From NCBI GenBank assembly GCA_001796415.1, contig MGML01000051.1:1-9885 (forward strand): DNA of 9,885 bases, written 5' to 3'. The position numbers and the translations under genes were made by a program. How positions within the stretch are numbered: the stretch's first letter is position 1; each line of letters begins with the position of its first letter. Shown piece by piece: positions 5,348 to 9,885 of the stretch. This stretch comes from Chloroflexi bacterium RBG_13_46_14. Its GTDB lineage: Bacteria > Chloroflexota > Dehalococcoidia > Dehalococcoidales > UBA2162. The notes under the pieces were generated by a model. The model worked only from the letters and a program-made list of their open reading frames with translations, had not been told where the DNA came from and made no database searches.

Positions 5348-7054
5348 ATGAACATACTACTGATGGGAAATCCAAACGTCGGTAAGAGTGTAATATTTTC
5401 ACGCCTTACCGGCGTAAAAGTTATCGCGTCCAATTACCCTGGAAGTACCGTGGGGTATACTAAAGGATATTTTAAAATCGGTGAGGAAATAGCCGATGTT
5501 ATCGACGTGCCGGGAACGTATACTCTCGAGCCGACCAGCGAAGCAGAGAGAATCGCTGCCGAAATGCTGGAAATGGGAGATATCGTTATTAATGTCGTCG
5601 ATGCTACGAACCTGGAAAGAAACCTTAATCTCACATTACAAATACTCGAAAAACAAATCCCGGTAATTATCGCACTCAATATGTGGGATGATACCGAACA
5701 CCGGGGAATACATATCGATCTGGATAAACTCCGGGAATTACTCGGAGTACCGATCATCCCTACCGTAGCTATAACCGGTCAGGGTATTAAGGAGCTTGGT
5801 GAAAGTCTACATATGGCTGTGTCACCGGATACTCCCATACGCACATCCGATGAACGATGGGCAACCATAGGAAACATCGTCAGCCAGGTACAGACCGTGA
5901 CTCATCGTCATCATACCTGGCGTGAAAGTCTGGGTGACGCTAGTGTCAGACCGTTCACCGGGACGGCCATGGCAGCAGCAATTCTGATCGGATCTTTCTT
6001 CCTGGTTCGCCTTGTAGGTGAAAGTCTGATAACTTACGTACTCGACCCGTTGTTTAATACCCTCTGGACGCCGGTGTTGCTTAAGCTGAACGATATTCTG
6101 AATGGCAGCGGTTTTTTCGGCGATGTCCTGCTCGGTCATGTTGTCAACGGAGAGATTAATTATGTAGAATCGTTCGGGCTCCTTACCACCGGTTTATATG
6201 TACCGTTCGCAATGGTGTTGCCGTATATCGTATCTTTCTACCTGGCGTTGGGAATCCTGGAGGACACAGGATACCTTCCCCGCCTGGCAATACTTATGGA
6301 TACATTTATGCACCGGCTGGGCCTTCATGGTTATGCGATAATACCGAGTATGCTGGGAATGGGATGCAATGTTCCGGCCATTCTCGCCACCCGAATTCTT
6401 GAAAGCAAGAGAGAACGATTTATCGCTGCCACCCTGATATCCATCGCTATACCCTGCGCTGCTTTACAGGCTATGATCGTCGGTCTGCTGGGACAACATG
6501 GTATCCAGTATGTCATTATAGTCTACGCGACACTGTTCGTTGTCTGGATAATACTCGGTTTTCTTCTTAATCGCTTTGCCAGGGGATTAAGCCCTGAACT
6601 GCTGATTGAAATTCCTCCCTATCGTCTGCCTCCATTGAGGATAGTGGTAGAGAAATTATGGATGCGTATTCTCGGATTCCTGAAAGAAGCTATTCCACTT
6701 ATACTTATTACGGTGTTAATAATCAACGTACTCTATTTCCTCGGTGTGTTTGATGCCATAGCCAACTTCACTGCGCCTGTCATTACTGGGTTACTGGGCT
6801 TACCCAAGGAAGCCGTTACGGCAATAGTCATAGGTTTTCTAAGGAAAGACGTGGCTCTTGGCATGTTGGCCCCTCTGTCGCTTTCAGCCGGCCAACTGGT
6901 CGTCGGAAGTGTGGTACTCGCTATGTTCTTCCCCTGCATTGCCACTTTTACAGTATTATTCAGAGAGTTGGGCTTGAAAACGTTACTGAAATCAGCGGTT
7001 ATAATGATTATCGCATCACTACTTGTCGGCGGTCTGCTGAACCTGATTTTCTAA
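5348..7054 (+). CDS. feoB: Ferrous iron transport protein B (compact form)
   Basis: A 568-residue Fe(II) transporter of the inner membrane with an N-terminal GTPase. G-motifs: G1 GNPNVGKS (7-14), G2 PGSTV (31-35), G3 DVPG (53-56), G4 NMWD (111-114) and a G5-like AITG (141-144). The polytopic part begins near residue 207, with roughly eight hydrophobic segments. Gate region 1 spans GILEDTGYLPRLAILMD and GCNVPAILATR (C340). Gate region 2 includes GFLRKDVALGMLAPL and PCIATFTVLFRELG (C530). Only about 60 residues separate G5 from the first membrane helix, so the helical GDI domain is shortened relative to E. coli FeoB (773 residues). No clear ribosome binding site precedes ATG 5348; coupling to feoA is likely. 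The stop faces the opposite-strand kinase across a 10-bp gap. Confidence 0.96.
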   Translation: MNILLMGNPNVGKSVIFSRLTGVKVIASNYPGSTVGYTKGYFKIGEEIADVIDVPGTYTLEPTSEAERIAAEMLEMGDIVINVVDATNLERNLNLTLQILEKQIPVIIALNMWDDTEHRGIHIDLDKLRELLGVPIIPTVAITGQGIKELGESLHMAVSPDTPIRTSDERWATIGNIVSQVQTVTHRHHTWRESLGDASVRPFTGTAMAAAILIGSFFLVRLVGESLITYVLDPLFNTLWTPVLLKLNDILNGSGFFGDVLLGHVVNGEINYVESFGLLTTGLYVPFAMVLPYIVSFYLALGILEDTGYLPRLAILMDTFMHRLGLHGYAIIPSMLGMGCNVPAILATRILESKRERFIAATLISIAIPCAALQAMIVGLLGQHGIQYVIIVYATLFVVWIILGFLLNRFARGLSPELLIEIPPYRLPPLRIVVEKLWMRILGFLKEAIPLILITVLIINVLYFLGVFDAIANFTAPVITGLLGLPKEAVTAIVIGFLRKDVALGMLAPLSLSAGQLVVGSVVLAMFFPCIATFTVLFRELGLKTLLKSAVIMIIASLLVGGLLNLIF

Positions 7055-7064
7055 GAGAAGTCGA

Positions 7065-8009
7065 CTATCTTTTACTTTGAGATACCTCTTCTATCTTTAC
7101 CTTATTCAGGAGTTTTTCCACATCGGTTCTCCTGCATAGTTCAGTACCTGGAGTCATTACTGCTGCTGCACCCATAGCACCTCCAAGTCTGCAGGCTTCT
7201 ATCAGCGGTTCGTTGCGTGATAATCTCAAAGCGAAACCAGCCACGGTACAGTCGCCGGCTCCTACAGCGCTCTTCACTTTTACCTTTGGTGGAGTTACCC
7301 TGTATACATTCTCTTTACTCGCTGCTATCAGCCCTTCGCTGCCCCTTGATATAAGTGCCACCTCTATTCCCCGATCCACTAACTCCATTGCCGCATCGAT
7401 CACTGATTGTTCATCCGGTAAATTTCGGCCAAGCAATTTTTCAGCTTCGTGTACATTTGGCTTTATCATGTGTGGTTTAGCTTTGATTCCTTCGGTCAGC
7501 CAGTTATCCGCAACGTCAAGGACAGTCTTAATCCCGCGATTTTTAGCATCTGTAACAATCCGATAATAGATATCTTCGGGTGATCCGGGAGGTGCACTGC
7601 CGCCGATAACGAGCATATCAGGATTCGGCCTTATCCTACTCAGCTTCTTGCATAGCCTCTCGAGTTCTTTTTTTGATATCCGGGGGCCTGGCGCTCCGAT
7701 TAACGTCTGATATTTCGTCTGTTTATCGACGATAATAAAATTGGTACGAGTTTCATGTTTAATCGGCGTAAAGCTGAAAAATACACCTTCTTCATCAAGC
7801 AGGATTTCCACCCGTCGACCGATATCTCCGCCTATAAACCCATAGGCGATAGTCACTCCGTCCATTTCCTTTATTGCCCGGGACACGTCGATAGCCTTCC
7901 CTCCCGCATATTGAACACGTTTCGTCCACCGGTTGGTCTCATCAACAAGGAGTCCGTCTACGATAATATATTCATCCAGGCACGGGTTCAGTGTCAGTGT
8001 TGCTATCAT
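7065..8009 (-). CDS. PfkB-family sugar kinase, 1-phosphofructokinase (FruK/LacC)-like
   Basis: A 314-residue ribokinase-fold kinase. The N-terminal TLNPCLDEYI with D12 and the ETNR block are typical of FruK/LacC tagatose- and fructose-phosphate kinases. The first PfkB signature reads YAGGKAIDVSRAI (34-46); GFIGGDIGRR, GGSAPPG (136-142) and KPNVHEAEKLLG (183-194) follow. The second signature SAVGAGDCTVAGFA contains the anion-hole GAG and catalytic base D253. It should phosphorylate a hexose phosphate with ATP in the cytoplasm, most likely fructose 1-phosphate or a related sugar. The usual Asn of GGKGxN is Asp41 here, so specificity is uncertain. On the minus strand GGAG (8017-8020) lies 7 nt before the ATG. 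No PTS or sugar-transport gene is adjacent. It is tail-to-tail with feoB and divergent from plsC. Confidence 0.88.
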   Translation of the reverse strand: MIATLTLNPCLDEYIIVDGLLVDETNRWTKRVQYAGGKAIDVSRAIKEMDGVTIAYGFIGGDIGRRVEILLDEEGVFFSFTPIKHETRTNFIIVDKQTKYQTLIGAPGPRISKKELERLCKKLSRIRPNPDMLVIGGSAPPGSPEDIYYRIVTDAKNRGIKTVLDVADNWLTEGIKAKPHMIKPNVHEAEKLLGRNLPDEQSVIDAAMELVDRGIEVALISRGSEGLIAASKENVYRVTPPKVKVKSAVGAGDCTVAGFALRLSRNEPLIEACRLGGAMGAAAVMTPGTELCRRTDVEKLLNKVKIEEVSQSKR

Positions 8010-8024
8010 AATTCATCTCCGACA

Positions 8025-8044
8025 TCTCAAATCACGGTTTGAGA
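8025..8044. promoter_or_regulatory. Inverted repeat at the kinase transcription start, candidate operator
   Basis: The arms TCTCAAA (8025-8031) and TTTGAGA (8038-8044) are perfect complements around a 6-nt centre. On the minus strand this falls just downstream of the predicted -10 box of the PfkB-type kinase, covering the likely start site and leader, and about 65 bp upstream of the plsC -35. Such a position suits a repressor operator, although a 5' mRNA hairpin is an alternative reading. The cognate regulator is not in view. Confidence 0.45.
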
Positions 8045-8045
8045 C

Positions 8046-8074
8046 ATTATGTACTATTTTGTTTATAAATTCAA
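8046..8074 (-). promoter_or_regulatory. Promoter of the PfkB-type kinase gene
   Basis: Read on the minus strand, TTGAAT (8074-8069) is followed after 17 bp by CATAAT (8051-8046). These match the sigma70 consensus at four and five positions of six. The predicted start is near 8039, giving a leader of about 30 nt that includes the inverted repeat and the Shine-Dalgarno sequence. Confidence 0.6.
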
Positions 8075-8108
8075 GGATACTACTTATTGAACATTGGCAA
8101 TATACTGT

Positions 8109-8137
8109 TTGTCTTTCATACATACTTGGTCTATAAT
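8109..8137 (+). promoter_or_regulatory. Promoter of plsC-ispH
   Basis: TTGTCT (8109-8114, four of six -35 positions) is separated by 17 bp from a perfect TATAAT (8132-8137). The start would lie near 8144, some 30 nt before the plsC ATG at 8174. It is divergent from the kinase promoter in the same intergenic space. Confidence 0.65.
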
Positions 8138-8173
8138 TGGCAAATATCAAACGGGTTTTCATATAAGGAAAAC

Positions 8174-8836
8174 ATGATACGCTGGTATTATTTCATAGCC
8201 AGATTTGCCATAATTCTGTTTTTTAAGGTTTTTACCCGATGGAAGGTAGTCGGGCTGAATAATGTTCCTTCCAAAGGGGAGCTTCTCATTGTGTCCAACC
8301 ACCTCAGTAATGCCGATCCTCCCCTTCTCAGTGTTACACTCAAACGCGATGCTATCTTCATGGCCAAAAAAGAACTTTTTCGCAATCCGATACTCGGGTA
8401 TATTATATATGGTTTCGGCGCATTCCCGGTACGTCGTGGTCAGCTGGATCGGCAGGCACTCCGCCATGCAGAAAAGATACTTTCAGGTAATAAGATACTG
8501 GTGATATTCCCTGAAGCTTCAAGAAGCAAAGAAGCCCGGTTGAAAAAAGCCTTCCCGGGATCCGCCATGATCGCAGTCAGGACTAATGCCGCGATCGTAC
8601 CTGTAGCAATCACGGGAACGGAAAAAGTGGTGGGTCTGAAATGGATGTTACGACGTCCTGGAATACAGGTACGCTTTGGAAAACCTTTTAATCTTCCCCC
8701 GACAAGCGGCAAGAAAACCAGGGATGTCCTTGATGAATCGACAACTATTATTATGCGACGCATCGCTGATTTACTCCCCGCAGAATATCGCGGCATCTAT
8801 TCCGGTCAGGAGAAAAACGATGAATCTTCGAATTGA
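8174..8836 (+). CDS. plsC: 1-acyl-sn-glycerol-3-phosphate acyltransferase (PlsC/LPLAT family)
   Basis: A 220-residue membrane-associated acyltransferase that makes phosphatidic acid from lysophosphatidic acid. An N-terminal hydrophobic helix (about 4-20) anchors it to the membrane. Motif I is NHLSNAD with the catalytic H43-x4-D48. Motif II is FPVRRGQLDRQAL (84-96), motif III FPEASRS (112-118, usually FPEGTRS), and motif IV IVPVAITG (141-148). ATG 8174 is chosen because AAGGA precedes it by 4 nt and homology begins there. An in-frame ATG at 8087 lies upstream of the -10 box and would add 29 unrelated residues. ispH begins inside the last 17 nt, so the two are translationally linked; the plsC-ispH pairing is also known from other bacteria. 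Acyl donor (acyl-ACP, acyl-CoA or other) is not readable. Confidence 0.9.
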   Translation: MIRWYYFIARFAIILFFKVFTRWKVVGLNNVPSKGELLIVSNHLSNADPPLLSVTLKRDAIFMAKKELFRNPILGYIIYGFGAFPVRRGQLDRQALRHAEKILSGNKILVIFPEASRSKEARLKKAFPGSAMIAVRTNAAIVPVAITGTEKVVGLKWMLRRPGIQVRFGKPFNLPPTSGKKTRDVLDESTTIIMRRIADLLPAEYRGIYSGQEKNDESSN

Positions 8837-9668
8837 AAAAGCTCCCAGAACCGGTTTTTGTTTCGGAGTGAAGCGGGCTATCGATACACTGGAAAAGGTA
8901 GCTCGTGAACGGGGGCAGATAGAGACCCTTGGGGCTGTCGTTCATAACCACCAGGTGATGCAGAGGCTTGCCGATATCGGCGTGCAGGTCGCCGATAGTG
9001 TCGAAGAAATTAAAGGTAATACAGTAGCTGTCAGCGCACATGGTGTTGGACCGCAGGTAGAAGATGAAATCCGGAAACGGAATATTGAGATAGTTAATTT
9101 CACCTGCTCGTTCGTACGCCGTGCTCAAAAAGCAGCGCAAAGATTGTCGAAAGCCGGTTTTTTTGTTATCGTCTACGGCGATGTCTCTCATCCGGAAGTA
9201 AAGGGTATATTGGGATGGGCGGATGGGAAAGGAATAGCTACTATGGATATCGAATCGCTGAAAAAACTGAAAGTACTACCCAGGCAAATAGGTGTGCTTT
9301 CACAGACCACACAGATCCCGGCATATTTTAATACATTCGTTAAGAACCTGATAGATTTCGCATTGAAAAAAGACGCTGAGATCAGGATTATCGACACGAT
9401 CTGTCATGATATAAGAGAAAGGCAACAGGCTAATCTTGACCTGGCAAACAGAGTAGATATTATGCTTGTCATCGGCAGCAACACCAGCGCAAATACGAAC
9501 CACCTGACACAGCTTTGTTCATCGGTCACGATAACATACCAGGTCGAAACAGCAGAGGATATTCAACCGTCCTGGTTCGAAGGTAACGAGCTTGTCGGTG
9601 TGACGAGTGGAACATCAGCCTCCGAAGAAACTATTAACGAAGTGGTATCCAGACTTAAGTCATTATGA
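8820..9668 (+). CDS. ispH: 4-hydroxy-3-methylbut-2-enyl diphosphate reductase
   Basis: IspH (LytB) performs the last MEP-pathway step, reducing HMBPP to IPP and DMAPP with a [4Fe-4S] cluster. The protein is 282 residues, a compact but normal length. All three cluster cysteines are present: C14 in GFCFGVKRAI, C96 in FTCSFV and C195 in DTICHDIRERQ. Substrate residues are also seen: H42 (VHNHQV), H74 (SAHGV), H124 and E126 (SHPEV), the SQTTQ threonines (163-164), the SxN motif S223-A-N225, and GVTSGTSAS near the end. ATG 8820 has AGGAG at 8808-8812, 7 nt upstream, and matches the family N-terminus; the longer in-frame extension to 8676 lies inside plsC and is unrelated. It overlaps plsC by 17 nt. 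The usual Pro after the second cysteine (TCP) is Ser here. No clear terminator follows. Confidence 0.95.
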   Translation: MNLRIEKAPRTGFCFGVKRAIDTLEKVARERGQIETLGAVVHNHQVMQRLADIGVQVADSVEEIKGNTVAVSAHGVGPQVEDEIRKRNIEIVNFTCSFVRRAQKAAQRLSKAGFFVIVYGDVSHPEVKGILGWADGKGIATMDIESLKKLKVLPRQIGVLSQTTQIPAYFNTFVKNLIDFALKKDAEIRIIDTICHDIRERQQANLDLANRVDIMLVIGSNTSANTNHLTQLCSSVTITYQVETAEDIQPSWFEGNELVGVTSGTSASEETINEVVSRLKSL

Positions 9669-9707
9669 CTCTCACAATGAACAAGTCTGGTCTGTCTTAG
9701 TGAAAAC

Positions 9708-9885
9708 TTAGTACGTCGTGGCAGGTATTTCTGTCATATACTCCAGAGTCCGGTTGCATATTTTCTGCAGGCTTTCAATCAGTAATTCACGTTCTTTCTC
9801 AGACAAAATTGAAAACACTTCGTGTATAGTCTGTCTTACGAGAGAATCCTGGTAAGCTTCATTCCCTTTCTCGGTCAATCCTATT
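9708..9885 (-). CDS. MarR-family transcriptional regulator, C-terminal fragment
   Basis: The last 58 codons of a minus-strand gene that enters from beyond the window edge. The reading IGLTEKGNEAYQDSLVR is the typical end of a MarR wing (LTxxG), followed by the long dimerisation helix with HEVFSILSEKERELLIESLQKICN, where LSEKERE-L matches the usual LSxEE-x-L pattern. The DNA-recognition helix is outside the window, so ligand and targets are unknown. It is convergent with ispH, 39 nt apart. The 60-bp interval holds no obvious terminator hairpin. Confidence 0.75.
   Translation of the reverse strand, partial: IGLTEKGNEAYQDSLVRQTIHEVFSILSEKERELLIESLQKICNRTLEYMTEIPATTY

Noticed and set aside
8087..8173. 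N-terminal extension of plsC from ATG 8087
   Set aside because: It would begin upstream of the predicted -35/-10 promoter, and its residues do not resemble the family; ATG 8174 has its own AAGGA.
8676..8819. N-terminal extension of ispH inside plsC
   Set aside because: This in-frame stretch is the shadow of plsC coding sequence; family homology and AGGAG point to ATG 8820.
8751..9191. 146-codon minus-strand ORF opposite the plsC-ispH junction
   Set aside because: It overlaps two solid genes on the other strand and shows no protein family features.

Overview
The window is an ordinary bacterial chromosomal segment that is mostly housekeeping. The gene set is GatCAB amidotransferase, PurM, IspH of the MEP isoprenoid pathway, PlsC, Fur/FeoAB and Lrp/AsnC and MarR regulators. 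Promoters are sigma70-like and Shine-Dalgarno sequences are usually clear. There is no phage, transposase, CRISPR, rRNA or tRNA signal. The lineage cannot be fixed from sequence alone. Gene content and protein flavour, including an archaeal-like class I-gamma aminotransferase, a DUF402 protein and a compact FeoB, fit an anaerobic or sediment bacterium, possibly Chloroflexota/Dehalococcoidia; this is a weak inference.

Layout. (1) 1-865, + strand: the 3' end of gatA followed closely by a DUF402/FomD-like nucleotide phosphatase-type gene. (2) 866-1309: a gene-free stretch whose core, about 935-1226, is a mosaic of short hairpin-forming dispersed repeats. (3) 1310-4361, + strand: an extended -10 promoter, then an apparent operon of an Lrp/AsnC regulator, a class I aminotransferase, a small four-cysteine protein and purM. 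PurM has no ATG/GTG/TTG at its conserved N-terminus and appears to start at an ATT behind an excellent ribosome binding site. (4) 4362-4644: a spacer with a possible 56-codon ORF, a near-consensus promoter and a perfect 21-bp Fur-box-like palindrome. (5) 4645-7054, + strand: fur-feoA-feoB, a ferrous iron uptake operon that is probably self-repressed by Fur. (6) 7065-8009, - strand: a PfkB/FruK-type sugar-phosphate kinase, tail to tail with feoB. (7) 8010-8173: divergent promoters for the kinase and for plsC, with an inverted repeat near the kinase transcription start. (8) 8174-9668, + strand: plsC and ispH, overlapping by 17 nt. (9) 9708-9885, - strand: the C-terminus of a MarR-type regulator that runs off the window.

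Functionally these are separate modules: translation fidelity, amino-acid and purine metabolism under an Lrp-type regulator, iron uptake under Fur, a sugar kinase, and lipid/isoprenoid precursor synthesis. I did not find a convincing undescribed multi-gene system. The observations most worth following are the non-canonical purM start, the Fur promoter architecture, the repeat mosaic, the unrecognised four-cysteine protein inside the operon, and the inverted repeat at the kinase promoter.
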